DNA of 64,000 bases from an uncultured Thalassolituus sp. (GCF_950066645.1 NZ_CATMFB010000005.1:154148-218147); one strand, 5' to 3'; shown: positions 11,437 to 21,228, counted from the stretch's first letter. Numbers and translations: made by a program. Notes: generated by a model not told the origin, from the letters alone.

Positions 11437-12375
11437 ATGTCGCTATGGCCCGGAACACTCAAGGTGTCTGAAACACTGGTTGCGCAGCTGAAGCAGGCAA
11501 AGCCCGCTGATGGTCAACTGCCCCCGACCTGGCTGAGTCAATGGGACGACCTCTGGTGCCCTGTCGCTGCCTGGCTGGCTGAGAAGGTAACCGCCTCACA
11601 GACGCCTCTGATTCTTGGTATCCACGGCGGTCAGGGGTCGGGTAAGAGTACCCTCAGCAACGCCCTGAAAGGGATTTATAAAGAGGCATTCGACTGGAAC
11701 GTTGTCGTTATCTCAATCGATGACCTGTATCTCAGCCACGCGGAGCGGGCCGCATTGGGCGAAACGACACATCCGTTACTGCGTACCCGGGGGGTGCCCG
11801 GAACCCACGACGCTCATCTGGGGATTCGCCTGTTTCAACAACTGAAATCACTGAAAAGCGGGGAAACCCTGAAATTCCCGGCGTTCGACAAAGCCAGTGA
11901 TGATCGTCTGCCCCCCACTGACTGGCACACAGTGTCGGGCCCGGTCGACCTGATTATCTTTGAAGGATGGTGTGTAGGGTGCACCCCTGTCTCTGCAGAG
12001 GCGCTATCCACGCCGTTAAACCCCCTTGAGGCCACCGAAGACAGCGACGGCCGCTGGCGTGAATGGGTCAACCGGCAACTCGCCACTCTGTATCGGGACT
12101 GGTTTGACCTGATCGATGAACTGATTATGCTGAAAGTACCTGATATGGATGCGGTTCTCCGTTGGCGCTCCCAACAGGAAACTGAAAATCGTGCCAATGC
12201 ACAGGGAACTACAGACAGAAGCTTTAGTGATCAGGCTCTGGTACGCTTTATTCAGCACTATGAACGATTGACACGCCAGGCACTGGATTCGCTTCCGGCG
12301 AACGCCAGCCTGGTACTGAACATCAACCAGTCGCACGAAGTAGATGCAGTCACGTGCGGAGGTAGATCGCAATGA
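11437..12375 (+). CDS. D-glycerate kinase, P-loop type
   Basis: This 312-aa protein has a Walker A motif GGQGSGKST (residues about 67-75), a SIDDLYLSHAER block, a TRGVPGTHD segment and an IIFEGWCVG strand. These are the marks of the phosphoribulokinase/uridine-kinase-like glycerate 3-kinase family. It would phosphorylate D-glycerate with ATP. Its stop overlaps the start of the phosphatase gene (ATGA) and a glucosyl-phosphoglycerate synthase gene follows. The glycerate released from glucosylglycerate can therefore be returned to central metabolism. Confidence 0.85.
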   Translation: MSLWPGTLKVSETLVAQLKQAKPADGQLPPTWLSQWDDLWCPVAAWLAEKVTASQTPLILGIHGGQGSGKSTLSNALKGIYKEAFDWNVVVISIDDLYLSHAERAALGETTHPLLRTRGVPGTHDAHLGIRLFQQLKSLKSGETLKFPAFDKASDDRLPPTDWHTVSGPVDLIIFEGWCVGCTPVSAEALSTPLNPLEATEDSDGRWREWVNRQLATLYRDWFDLIDELIMLKVPDMDAVLRWRSQQETENRANAQGTTDRSFSDQALVRFIQHYERLTRQALDSLPANASLVLNINQSHEVDAVTCGGRSQ

Positions 12376-13163
12376 CAACAGAAAAACAGATACTGGTTTT
12401 TACCGATCTCGACGGTACTCTGCTGGATCACACCAGCTACTCCTACGCGCCCGCAGAAAAAGCGCTGCAGACTCTGAAAAAGCAGCATATCCCACTCGTT
12501 CTTAACACCAGTAAAACACGCGCCGAAGTAAAATTGTTACGCCGACGCATGGAGAATACCTTCCCGTTTATCTGTGAAAACGGCAGCGCCGTCTATCTTC
12601 CGGACAGTGACGGAGACTTTGTTGCGCATGTCAGTGGCAGTGGCTACGACGGAATACTGTCTGTCCTCAGCCAGCTGCGTAAAGACGGCTTCCGTTTCCG
12701 TGGATTTAACGATATGCCTGCCAGTGAAGTGTCTGCAGTGACAGGACTGAATACCGACGACGCGACTCTGGCAAAACAGCGCGAAGCAACAGAGCCCCTG
12801 CTCTGGCAAGGCAGTGAAGAAGAACTTCTTCAATTTACCACGGCGATTGAACACCACGGTTTGCGTCTGGTTCAGGGTGGGCGTTTCTACCATGTTATGA
12901 ATCAGACAGATAAAGCGGATGGTATGAAAAAGGTCGCCGATTATTACCGCCAGAGTACTGGCCGGGATGTCATCACAATTGCTCTTGGAGATGGCGGTAA
13001 CGACGTGGGTATGCTCGAAGCGGCTGATTTTCCGGTTGTGATTCCGGGCAAAAAAACGACACTGACGATAAAGAACTCTGCGGCCGTTACTGCGCCGTCC
13101 GAGGGCCCCAAAGGCTGGCAACAGGTCATGGGCCCTCTGCTGAATAAACTGCTGGCGCAATAA
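12372..13163 (+). CDS. HAD phosphatase, mannosyl/glucosyl-3-phosphoglycerate phosphatase-like
   Basis: This 263-aa protein is a Cof-type HAD hydrolase with nucleophile motif TDLDGTLLDH, a LNTSKTRAEV motif II region and the acidic motif GDGGNDVGML. The length and the ICENGSAVYLP segment match mannosyl-3-phosphoglycerate phosphatases. The neighbouring synthase is of the glucosyl type, so the likely substrate is glucosyl-3-phosphoglycerate and the product is glucosylglycerate, a compatible solute. It is coupled to the glycerate kinase gene upstream and lies 52 bp before the synthase gene. Sugar specificity cannot be decided from sequence. Confidence 0.85.
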   Translation: MTTEKQILVFTDLDGTLLDHTSYSYAPAEKALQTLKKQHIPLVLNTSKTRAEVKLLRRRMENTFPFICENGSAVYLPDSDGDFVAHVSGSGYDGILSVLSQLRKDGFRFRGFNDMPASEVSAVTGLNTDDATLAKQREATEPLLWQGSEEELLQFTTAIEHHGLRLVQGGRFYHVMNQTDKADGMKKVADYYRQSTGRDVITIALGDGGNDVGMLEAADFPVVIPGKKTTLTIKNSAAVTAPSEGPKGWQQVMGPLLNKLLAQ

Positions 13164-13215
13164 GCGCTGACTCTGAAAATAATACACAGTCTGAAGACTG
13201 ATTAAGGAGATTTAA

Positions 13216-14430
13216 GTGGCTGATTTTTATCAGAACGGGATAGTAACAACTCTGCACAACCTGGTGGACCGCCCACTGGAGGACATGGAAAAAGAGCTGA
13301 TGAGCTTTTCGCGTCTTCGCCCTATGTCACTGGTACTGCCCTCACTTTATTCTGAACTTGAAGGCCCTGCCCTCGACAACATCATCAAGGAAGTTGCTCA
13401 GGTGCCTTACCTGAATGAGATTGTCATCGGCCTCGACCGGGCTGACGAAAAGCAATACGAACACGCCAAGCATTTTTTCTCACGACTCCCTCAACATCAC
13501 CGTATTCTCTGGAACGACGGCCCGCGTCTTCAGAAAATTGATGCCATGCTGCAGGAGAAAGGACTGGCACCCACTGAGCTGGGTAAAGGACGGAACGTCT
13601 GGTACTGCTATGGCTATGTTCTGGCTTCAGGGCGGGCAGAGTCGGTAGCGCTGCACGATTGCGATATCGTGACCTACGACCGTAGCCTGCTTGCGCGTCT
13701 GGTATACCCGGTCGCGAACCCTGGTTTCAACTATGTATTTGCCAAAGGCTATTACACCCGTATTGCTGACCAGAAAATGAATGGCCGCGTCAGCCGCCTC
13801 CTTGTCACCCCGCTGTTACGGGCTCTGAAAAAAATCTATGGTGGGCTGGACTTCCTCGAGTACCTCGACAGTTTCCGCTATCCGCTATCCGGCGAATTCT
13901 CCATGCGCACAGATGCACTTAACGACATCCGCATCCCAAGCGACTGGGGGCTGGAAATTGGCGTCCTGTCTGAAATGAAGCGGAATTATTCTACAAACCG
14001 CATTTGTCAGGTCGATATTGCCGATGTTTATGACCACAAGCATCAGCCGCTGTCTCAGGAAGATGCAAACGCGGGCTTGTCAAAAATGAGCATGGATATC
14101 TGTAAGGCAATTTTCCGTAAACTCGCCACCCAGGGCGAAGTTTTCTCGAACGAAACCTTCCGTACCATCAAGGCGACCTACTTCCGCATCGCGCTCGACT
14201 TTATTGAAACCTATTACAACGATGCACGTATGAATGGTCTGAATCTGGATCGTCATGCCGAAGAACGCGCAGTGGAGATGTTTGCAGAAAATATCATGAA
14301 TGCTGGCGAATACTTTCTGGCTAACCCGATGGAAACGCCGTTCATTCCAAGCTGGAACCGGGTTATTTCAGCAGTGCCTGATATTCTTGATCGCCTGTAC
14401 GAGGCGGTTGAAGAAGATAACGCGGGCTGA
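13216..14430 (+). CDS. gpgS: Glucosyl-3-phosphoglycerate synthase
   Basis: This 404-aa protein begins at a GTG behind a strong AAGGAGA site. It is a retaining GT-A glycosyltransferase of the glucosyl-3-phosphoglycerate synthase type. Visible blocks are MSLVLPSLYSELEG, GKGRNVWYCYGYVLA, the donor/metal motif HDCDIVTYD, and a PLSGEFSMRTD loop. It would transfer glucose from a nucleotide sugar to 3-phosphoglycerate. The adjacent phosphatase then removes the phosphate to give glucosylglycerate. It ends the three-gene operon, with a strong terminator 8 bp later. Confidence 0.9.
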   Translation: MADFYQNGIVTTLHNLVDRPLEDMEKELMSFSRLRPMSLVLPSLYSELEGPALDNIIKEVAQVPYLNEIVIGLDRADEKQYEHAKHFFSRLPQHHRILWNDGPRLQKIDAMLQEKGLAPTELGKGRNVWYCYGYVLASGRAESVALHDCDIVTYDRSLLARLVYPVANPGFNYVFAKGYYTRIADQKMNGRVSRLLVTPLLRALKKIYGGLDFLEYLDSFRYPLSGEFSMRTDALNDIRIPSDWGLEIGVLSEMKRNYSTNRICQVDIADVYDHKHQPLSQEDANAGLSKMSMDICKAIFRKLATQGEVFSNETFRTIKATYFRIALDFIETYYNDARMNGLNLDRHAEERAVEMFAENIMNAGEYFLANPMETPFIPSWNRVISAVPDILDRLYEAVEEDNAG

Positions 14431-14438
14431 TTGCTCTG

Positions 14439-14468
14439 CGCGACCCGCCAACGGCGGGTCGCTTTCCT
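14439..14468 (+). terminator. Intrinsic terminator after gpgS
   Basis: GCGACCCGCC pairs perfectly with GGCGGGTCGC across an AAC loop, followed by the T-rich TTTCCTTTTC. It sits between the convergent gpgS and phosphorylase genes. The T-tract serves the plus strand. Confidence 0.92.
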
Positions 14469-14472
14469 TTTC

Positions 14473-16230
14473 TTATCTTACTGCATCACTGTCGCGACAG
14501 AGCCAGACCGTCTGATACGGATAGAGAGTCAGCTCGTCTCCCACCACCGATTCCTCAAGTGACAACAGATCCGTCAAACCACTTTCCATAAATCCGAGAC
14601 TGGCGAGAGGCAGATTCAGAATTCGCTCTGTGACATTGGAGATCGCAAATACGCGTTGTCCGGATTCACCACAGCTTCTTATCAGAATAAAGAGGTCGGT
14701 ATTGATCTTCACCACATCCTGGCGTGCATCAGGATGAAATGCCGGTTGCTTACGACGTATTTTTATCATACGGGATAACGCAGTAAACACCTCGGCCTGG
14801 TGCGTTACCGGATTACCTAACAGGTAGTCCAACTCATTCTTTTCCCAGATCCTGCGGTTAATAGAACGCGTACGCCCGGTCTGCTCAACCCGGGCAAGAT
14901 CATTCGGCGACGCCGTAAGGCTGTGAATATACACTGCCGGGATTCCCTGCATGGCCAGCATAATAGCCTGCGAACAGAGGAAACGCTGAACCTGATGGTG
15001 ATCAACCCCCCGGCGTGTGCCCATACAGGCATCGAACAATGTAATATTAATTTCGTAGGGGCTCTCTGTCCCATCACTGTTTGCCTTCATGCTGACAAAG
15101 CCACCGAAGCGGTGCATGCAGTCAATCAGATCCTGGACTTCCCGCTCTGGCAGCAGACCTTCAACCGGACGAACACCAATACCGTCATGGGAGGCGGTGA
15201 AATTAAGATACGAGCACCCCTCTGGTAACGGAGGAATCGCATCTGCCCAGTCACTCAGAAAAGAGGCATTTCCACGATTCAGCGCGTGTAATACCAGAGG
15301 CGGCAGACCGAACTGATACACCATATGAGCTTCGTCAGACTGACCGAAGTAGCTGAGGTTCTCTTTGACCGGGACATTAGTTTCTGTGATCACGACGACT
15401 TCTGGCGCCACAAAATTCACGACATCACGAAGAAGTTTAACGGCCTCGTGCGTCTGACTCAGGTGAAGACAGGTCGTCCCGATCTGCTTCCAGAGAAACG
15501 CCACCGCATCCAGTCGGATAAACCGGGCCCCCTGTTCGATGTACATCAGGTAAATTTTTATAAATTCGAACAGCACCTGTGGATTGGCAAAATTCAGATC
15601 AATCTGATCTTCTGAAAATGTCGCCCAGACATGTCTGACGCCACGGTGGGTATGCACAGGGGTTAACAAAGGTGTATTGCGCGGTCGGGTCACCAGGGAT
15701 ACATCCGTCGCCGGATCGACTTCAATAAAATAGTCGCTGTACGGCTCACGGTTGGCAATATAATCGACGAACCAGAGGTTCTCACGGGAGCAGTGGTTAA
15801 TCACAAGATCGATCATCAGATCAAAATCTGCGGCAATATCGGCTACATGGTTCCAGTCACCCCACTCTGGATTCACCATGTAATAGTCGATCACCGAAAA
15901 ACCATCGTCTGAGCTATACGGAAAAAATGGCAGAATATGGACCGAGTTTACGACTTCGGCGAGCCGCTCTTTCAGAAAATGTGTCAGCGTTGCCATCGGC
16001 ATTTCATCCGCTTTCTGCACGCTGTTGCCGTAAGTAATCAGAATTACGTCTTCCTGACTCCAGCGTTCAGCGCCCGCTGGCACGGCCTCCTCCCGGTGAG
16101 TGCGACCGGTTTTTTCGCAGAAGTGTTGGCAGATGGTGTGTATTTCGCGGGCGACCAGCCCTGCATCCTGCATATCACCGTAAATATTTTTTACCCGGTG
16201 AGTGAACTGTTGCAATGCTGCCTCAGTCAT
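14473..16230 (-). CDS. GH13 sucrose-phosphorylase-like enzyme, probable glucosylglycerate phosphorylase
   Basis: This 585-aa protein belongs to the GH13 subfamily of sucrose phosphorylases. Family blocks include VHILPFFPYSSDDGFSVIDY, LMIDLVINHCSREN, the nucleophile strand ARFIRLDAVAFLWK, the acid/base strand VVVITETNVP and FTASHDGIGVRP. Members of about this length are often glucosylglycerate phosphorylases, which split glucosylglycerate with phosphate into glucose-1-phosphate and glycerate. The adjacent convergent operon encodes synthesis of this solute plus a glycerate kinase, which favours that activity over sucrose phosphorolysis. The chemistry is inferred from context and family. Confidence 0.85.
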   Translation of the reverse strand: MTEAALQQFTHRVKNIYGDMQDAGLVAREIHTICQHFCEKTGRTHREEAVPAGAERWSQEDVILITYGNSVQKADEMPMATLTHFLKERLAEVVNSVHILPFFPYSSDDGFSVIDYYMVNPEWGDWNHVADIAADFDLMIDLVINHCSRENLWFVDYIANREPYSDYFIEVDPATDVSLVTRPRNTPLLTPVHTHRGVRHVWATFSEDQIDLNFANPQVLFEFIKIYLMYIEQGARFIRLDAVAFLWKQIGTTCLHLSQTHEAVKLLRDVVNFVAPEVVVITETNVPVKENLSYFGQSDEAHMVYQFGLPPLVLHALNRGNASFLSDWADAIPPLPEGCSYLNFTASHDGIGVRPVEGLLPEREVQDLIDCMHRFGGFVSMKANSDGTESPYEINITLFDACMGTRRGVDHHQVQRFLCSQAIMLAMQGIPAVYIHSLTASPNDLARVEQTGRTRSINRRIWEKNELDYLLGNPVTHQAEVFTALSRMIKIRRKQPAFHPDARQDVVKINTDLFILIRSCGESGQRVFAISNVTERILNLPLASLGFMESGLTDLLSLEESVVGDELTLYPYQTVWLCRDSDAVR

Positions 16231-16279
16231 TGATTGTCCTCTGACGCCTGATGAATTTCAGTGCAGCCAAGCCGGTGAA

Positions 16280-16894
16280 TTATGACCGGACGGCGTCTGC
16301 GATGTCCTTAATTCCTTGCCAATTCCGTGCCGACATCAGCTTCTCGGGCGTGAGCCAGCTGCCCCCGACCGCGAAAACATTGTTTAATTCGAGATAATCG
16401 CCATAGGTCTCTGCACCAATCCCGCCGGTCGGGCAGAATGACACATCCCCCAGAGGGCCACCGATAGACCGGAGCATGTCCCTGCCACCTGCGGCAGCTG
16501 CAGGGAAGAACTTCATCCGGCTGAAACCGGCTTCCCGAACCTGCATGACTTCACTGGTCGTTGCAACACCGGGCAGAAATGGGCCTCCCCACTCCTGAGC
16601 ACATTGCAGCAGGCTTGCCGTAAATCCAGGGGTGACAACAAACTCAGCGCCCACTTTCAGTGCATCATGGAACTGCTGCGTACTCGTCACTGTCCCGACA
16701 CCGACGATCGCTTCAGGGACATTGGCACGGATGTCCCGGATTGCTTCCAGACCATGCTCTGTGCGGAGAGTCACCTCAAGCAGATGAACACCACCATCGA
16801 CCAGCGCCTGCGCCATAGGCACAGCATCATCCAGATCATTTATTACGATGACAGGCACGACGGGCTTTGTGCGCTGCAACCAGAGATCCCACAT
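16280..16894 (-). CDS. eda: KDPG aldolase (2-keto-3-deoxy-6-phosphogluconate aldolase)
   Basis: I place the start at the ATG at 16894 (MWDLWLQRTKP), giving 204 aa. The longer open frame merely runs into edd. The catalytic glutamate lies in LLEVTLRT and the Schiff-base lysine in RMKFFPA, with CPTGGI near the phosphate site. The enzyme splits KDPG into pyruvate and glyceraldehyde-3-phosphate, the last step of the Entner-Doudoroff pathway. A GGGAG site lies inside the end of edd, 4 bp upstream. It is the last gene of the zwf-pgl-edd-eda operon. Confidence 0.97.
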   Translation of the reverse strand: MWDLWLQRTKPVVPVIVINDLDDAVPMAQALVDGGVHLLEVTLRTEHGLEAIRDIRANVPEAIVGVGTVTSTQQFHDALKVGAEFVVTPGFTASLLQCAQEWGGPFLPGVATTSEVMQVREAGFSRMKFFPAAAAGGRDMLRSIGGPLGDVSFCPTGGIGAETYGDYLELNNVFAVGGSWLTPEKLMSARNWQGIKDIADAVRS

Positions 16895-16898
16895 AGAC

Positions 16899-18734
16899 TT
16901 ACTCCCATCCAAGACTGATGGCTCCCTGATCGGCGGGTCCCGCCAACATCCGGAAGCCCTGAAAAAGTTCGCGACCGTTGCCTTTGCGACTGGCAGACAC
17001 ATCCAGCGGAGCACGTACTTCCTCCGTAAGCCGCTGTTCAAACCCGGGGGTAATAACCTGCAGCAGCCCTTTGTGTCCATCAAGACAAATCATGTCTCCG
17101 TCTCTGACCGCATGCACAGGCCCATCCGTCAGTGCCTCCGGGCACAGGTGAATCGCTGCAGGGACCTTACCGGATGCTCCGGACAACCGACCATCCGTCA
17201 CCAGCGCTACCCGATATCCCTGCTCCTGCAGATTGGTCAGTGCGGGGGTTAACTGATGCAGTTCAGGCATCCCATTGGCGCGCGGCCCCTGGCCTTTAAC
17301 GACCACGATGACATCCTGATTGAGATCGCCGGCGCGATAGGCGTCGAGTACCTGTTGCTGATCCGTAAATACTTTTGCAGGGGCTTCGATTACCCAACGG
17401 TCGTCAGGTACTGCCGAGACTTTCATCATGGCGCGGCCAAGATTACCGCTAACCAGTTTCATTCCGCCCTCCCGCAGGAAAGGCGCATGAGCAGGCGCCA
17501 GGACCGTCAGGTCTCCGGATTCTGCCGCCACGGCTTTCCATGCCAACTGCCCTTTATCATCTTCATACGGCATCTGACACCACTGCTGCAGCCCTTCTCC
17601 CAGAATGGTTCTGACATCCCCATGCAACATGCCCTCATCGAGTAATTCGCGGATCAGAAATGGCATGCCTCCCGCCTCATGAAAGGCATTCACGTCGGCA
17701 CTGCCATTAGGGTACATCCGGGTCAGCAAAGGAACGACCTCTGAAAGGTCGGCCATGTCCTGCCAGTCGATCAGAATACCGGCCATACGTGCGATGGCGA
17801 CCAGGTGAATGCTGTGGTTTGTCGACCCACCGGTGGCCAGAAGCCCCACCATCGCATTGACCATTGAACGCTCATCGATCATCTGTCCGATGGGCAGATA
17901 GCCAGCTTCCAGCGCGGTGATACGTGTGACAACCGAGGTTGCCTCAGCCGTGAGTAATCGCCGGAGGTTGCCACCTGGAGGAACAAAAGAGGAGCCCGGT
18001 AACTGCAGCCCCATGATTTCCATCAGCATCTGGTTCGAGTTCGCAGTGCCGTAAAACGTACAGGTACCTTCGCTGTGATAACTGCCCATTTCACTTTTGA
18101 GCAACTCTTCATCATCAACATCGCCACGGGCGTATGCCTGCCGCACCTTTGCTTTATCCTGATTACTGATACCGCTGTGCATCGGACCGGAAGGTACAAA
18201 TACGCAGGGGAGATGACCAAAACGGAGCGCAGCCATTAACAGACCCGGGACAATTTTGTCGCAGATCCCAAGCATCAGCGCACCGTCAAACACCTGATGA
18301 GACAGGGCTACTGCAGTACTCAACGCAATGACGTCCCGACTGAACAGAGACATCTCCATACCGCTCTGCCCCTGGGTGACGCCATCACACATCGCTGGCA
18401 CTCCGGACGCGACCTGAGCGACATGGCCCTGTTCAGCGAGTGCCTGCTTGATCTGTTCAGGGTAGTGGCGGTATGGCGCATGGGCCGAGAGAACGTCGTT
18501 GTATGCGGTAACAATACCAATGTTCGCCGCCCGTACACTGCTGCGTAGAATAAGTTTTTCATCATCAGTCGCTGAGGCGTAATCGTGAGCGAGGTTCGTA
18601 CAGCTGAGCCCCGTCCTGACAGGCCCCTCCGCCGCAGCCTCTGCAATGTCTGTGAGGTAGGACTCACGCAGAGACCGGCTCCGTTCCCGGATACGGTCTG
18701 TGACTGCCGCAACGACTGGATGCATATTATTCAC
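16899..18734 (-). CDS. edd: 6-phosphogluconate dehydratase
   Basis: This 611-aa protein is full length for Edd, an iron-sulfur dehydratase of the IlvD/Edd family that makes KDPG from 6-phosphogluconate. Characteristic blocks include VPAMCDGVTQGQSGMEMS, LGICDKIVPGLLMA, CTFYGTANSNQMLME and LLATGGSTNHSIHL, which contain the cluster and substrate-binding cysteines. Its start overlaps the end of pgl by 8 bp. Confidence 0.98.
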   Translation of the reverse strand: MNNMHPVVAAVTDRIRERSRSLRESYLTDIAEAAAEGPVRTGLSCTNLAHDYASATDDEKLILRSSVRAANIGIVTAYNDVLSAHAPYRHYPEQIKQALAEQGHVAQVASGVPAMCDGVTQGQSGMEMSLFSRDVIALSTAVALSHQVFDGALMLGICDKIVPGLLMAALRFGHLPCVFVPSGPMHSGISNQDKAKVRQAYARGDVDDEELLKSEMGSYHSEGTCTFYGTANSNQMLMEIMGLQLPGSSFVPPGGNLRRLLTAEATSVVTRITALEAGYLPIGQMIDERSMVNAMVGLLATGGSTNHSIHLVAIARMAGILIDWQDMADLSEVVPLLTRMYPNGSADVNAFHEAGGMPFLIRELLDEGMLHGDVRTILGEGLQQWCQMPYEDDKGQLAWKAVAAESGDLTVLAPAHAPFLREGGMKLVSGNLGRAMMKVSAVPDDRWVIEAPAKVFTDQQQVLDAYRAGDLNQDVIVVVKGQGPRANGMPELHQLTPALTNLQEQGYRVALVTDGRLSGASGKVPAAIHLCPEALTDGPVHAVRDGDMICLDGHKGLLQVITPGFEQRLTEEVRAPLDVSASRKGNGRELFQGFRMLAGPADQGAISLGWE

Positions 18735-19428
18735 TCCGGAAAATGGTGAGTGGAACCTGAGACTGAGTCAGAACCGTGCGGACCGGCATCGCCTGAATAT
18801 CCGTCCGGCCCTCCTCCTCCAGTGCCTGCTGATACACAGCATTTTTCTGCTGTCCCTCAAAATGTAGATACAGGTGGCGGCAATTCGACAGCAAGGCCCA
18901 CGTCAGGGTCATACGAGGCAAGCCAGCTGGCTCATCCGTCACAGGACAACACCAGGCGCCAGCACTCTCATCAAGGCATCGTGACAATGACGAAGACCCG
19001 GGAAACCACGAGGCCGTGTGCCCATCATTGCCCATACCTAACACCGCAAAATCCAGTCGGGTGATCTGTTCATGCAGTTTATTTTCACATTCCATAAAGC
19101 CATCGACCGGCGATGCACTTTTATTTTTCAGCGGCAGAAAGTAAGCAGCGGCCGCTTGATTCATAAGCAGGTGCTGACGCACCAGACGGGCATTACTGGC
19201 GGTGTCCTCCTCTCCGACCCAGCGCTCATCGACCAGCGTTATCAGCACTTTGCTCCAGTCGAGCTTCTGCTTTGAGAGCTCTTCAAAAAAACGTACAGGC
19301 GTCGTGCCCCCGCTGACTGCGATGCATACTCTCCCCCGAGCCTCAATGGCTTCGCGAATCCGGTTGGCAAGATCTTCCGCAAGTTGTTTTGCAAGCGCAT
19401 CAGCGGATTTAAAACGGTTTTCTGCCAT
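18727..19428 (-). CDS. pgl: 6-phosphogluconolactonase
   Basis: I choose the ATG at 19428 (MAENRFKSAD) because an AAGGAGG ribosome site precedes it, giving 233 aa. An earlier in-frame start at 19488 lacks such a site. The family signatures are AVSGGTTPVRFFEEL near the N-terminus, TLVDERWVG in the middle and LGMGNDGHTASWFPG. The enzyme hydrolyses 6-phosphogluconolactone between the Zwf and Edd steps, and overlaps edd. Confidence 0.96.
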   Translation of the reverse strand: MAENRFKSADALAKQLAEDLANRIREAIEARGRVCIAVSGGTTPVRFFEELSKQKLDWSKVLITLVDERWVGEEDTASNARLVRQHLLMNQAAAAYFLPLKNKSASPVDGFMECENKLHEQITRLDFAVLGMGNDGHTASWFPGSSSLSRCLDESAGAWCCPVTDEPAGLPRMTLTWALLSNCRHLYLHFEGQQKNAVYQQALEEEGRTDIQAMPVRTVLTQSQVPLTIFRSE

Positions 19429-19494
19429 AAAGGCCTCCTTTACTCCGGGCTGACTGTCAGTGTGACAGTCAGTGGGAGAAATGTTCATTCATTA

Positions 19495-20955
19495 TCAGCT
19501 GTTTTCATCCCAAAGGCGCCCATCTTTTGCGAGAAGAAGGGTCGCTGCCGCTGGCCCCCAGGAGCCAGCGGTATAGGGTTCAGGGCGTTGGTCGAGTTCA
19601 GTCCAGTAACTGAGAATCGGATCCACCCAGCGCCACGCCTCAAGCAACTCGTCGTTGCGCAGAAAGAGCGTCGCATTGCCGCTGAGAGCGTCAAACAGTA
19701 ACCGTTCATAGGCTTCCGGAACCCGCGTCTGGCGGTGGTTGGAAGGATTCAGGCTGAGGTTCATCGGCCGGACATTCATCCCCGGACCGACGCGTTTTTC
19801 GCACAACATCAGCCGTACACCTTCATCGGGCTGCAGGCGGAATATCAGCTTATTCGCCATGGTATTTTTGTGCTGCAACGGAAATATAGAGTGTGGAATT
19901 TCTTTAAAATGCACAACAATTTCACAAGCACGTTCTGCCAGTCGCTTGCCCGTGCGGAGATAAAACGGAACACCAGCCCAACGCCAGTTATCAATCTCAA
20001 CCTTTGCCGCGATAAAGGTTTCGGTCTGACTCTTAGGGTGAACCCCTGGCTCGTCCCGGTAACGCGGAACGGCTTTGCCATCGGCAACGCCCGCATCGTA
20101 CTGCCCCCGTACCACATTATCGGATATAAGATTACCGGTAATCGGCTTAAGTGCCCGCAGCACTTTGACTTTTTCATCGCGAACGGCGTCCGGCTCCAGC
20201 CTCGCGGGCGGCTCCATCGCAGTGATGCAGAGCAGCTGCAGCAGATGGTTCTGAAACATATCGCGCATGGCGCCAACGTGCTCATAAAAGCCCGCTCGCT
20301 TTTCAACCCCCAGTGATTCAGAGATAGTGATCTGAATATGGTCGATGTAATGCTGGTTCCACTGTGATTCAAACAGTGAGTTAGCGAATCGCAACACCAT
20401 CAGGTTCTGTACGGTTTCTTTTCCAAGGTAGTGATCAATGCGGTAAATCTGATTCTCTTTAAAAAACTCAGCCACCGTATCGTTGATCGCCCTGGCCGAT
20501 GCCAGGTCATGCCCGATCGGCTTTTCCAGAACAATCTTACTTTGTGGAGTGATCAGACCCGCACTGTGCAGACCCCTGCACACCGGGGTATAGAGATCAG
20601 AGCCGGTGGCCATGTAGTAGAGACGATTGCTGTCTTCCTGTGAGAAGGTTTTACGGAGCGCTTTGTACGCCCCCTCATCCGTGACATCCATTGTCAGGCA
20701 CTGAACTTTAGCGATAAACGCATCAAGTACTTCCAGCTCCAGATACTCGTTGCCGATGTGCGACTTCAGAGACTTCTCTATCACGCGGGAAAAGTCCCCA
20801 CGCTCCATGTCCTGACGCGTCACAGCATAGATCACACCGTCGGGCAGACGACCATCCCGATGCAACATATAAAGAGCCGGCATCAGCTTACGCAGCGCCA
20901 GGTCACCCAGACCACCAAAGAGAACAAGTTCAAACGGTGCATTTATGTGCATCAC
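19495..20955 (-). CDS. zwf: Glucose-6-phosphate 1-dehydrogenase
   Basis: This 486-aa protein begins with the nucleotide-binding FGGLGDLALRKLMPALY block (GxxGxLA type). It contains the substrate-site motif YRIDHYLGKETVQNL. It oxidises glucose-6-phosphate to the lactone and is the first gene of zwf-pgl-edd-eda, so glucose enters through the Entner-Doudoroff route. It diverges from galU across about 300 bp. Confidence 0.98.
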   Translation of the reverse strand: MMHINAPFELVLFGGLGDLALRKLMPALYMLHRDGRLPDGVIYAVTRQDMERGDFSRVIEKSLKSHIGNEYLELEVLDAFIAKVQCLTMDVTDEGAYKALRKTFSQEDSNRLYYMATGSDLYTPVCRGLHSAGLITPQSKIVLEKPIGHDLASARAINDTVAEFFKENQIYRIDHYLGKETVQNLMVLRFANSLFESQWNQHYIDHIQITISESLGVEKRAGFYEHVGAMRDMFQNHLLQLLCITAMEPPARLEPDAVRDEKVKVLRALKPITGNLISDNVVRGQYDAGVADGKAVPRYRDEPGVHPKSQTETFIAAKVEIDNWRWAGVPFYLRTGKRLAERACEIVVHFKEIPHSIFPLQHKNTMANKLIFRLQPDEGVRLMLCEKRVGPGMNVRPMNLSLNPSNHRQTRVPEAYERLLFDALSGNATLFLRNDELLEAWRWVDPILSYWTELDQRPEPYTAGSWGPAAATLLLAKDGRLWDENS

Positions 20956-21069
20956 TTACCTCCAGTGTTACTTTTCAGTGCAACGAGAAACACCTCAGAT
21001 ATCGGCAATTCTTCTCTTACACCCGTTTCAACCGACCTGACCTTCCTGCCCGATCAGCTGAGCCCTGAT

Positions 21070-21099
21070 TTTATCGGGCCTTAATGTCATATTAGTCAA
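21070..21099 (-). promoter_or_regulatory. Putative promoter of the zwf operon
   Basis: On the minus strand TTGACT (21094-21099) lies 18 bp before GATAAA (21070-21075), within GATAAAAT. This would give a leader of about 110 nt before zwf. I searched the 302-bp zwf-galU gap for a clear HexR-type inverted repeat and saw none. Confidence 0.4.
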
Positions 21100-21222
21100 G
21101 ATAAGCAGATTCTGTACCGTCGGCATCATACTTGCACCAACATGATTCAGGACGGGAAGTTCTCTGCCCGAAAATTTTTCACGGCGGCACCGGCCAATGA
21201 CGCAAAAACGTAACAAATCTGC

Positions 21223-21228
21223 CATAAT
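21223..21228 (+). promoter_or_regulatory. Putative -10 box for galU
   Basis: CATAAT lies about 50 bp upstream of the chosen galU start. No convincing -35 box is present at 16-18 bp, so this is a weak call. Confidence 0.3.
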
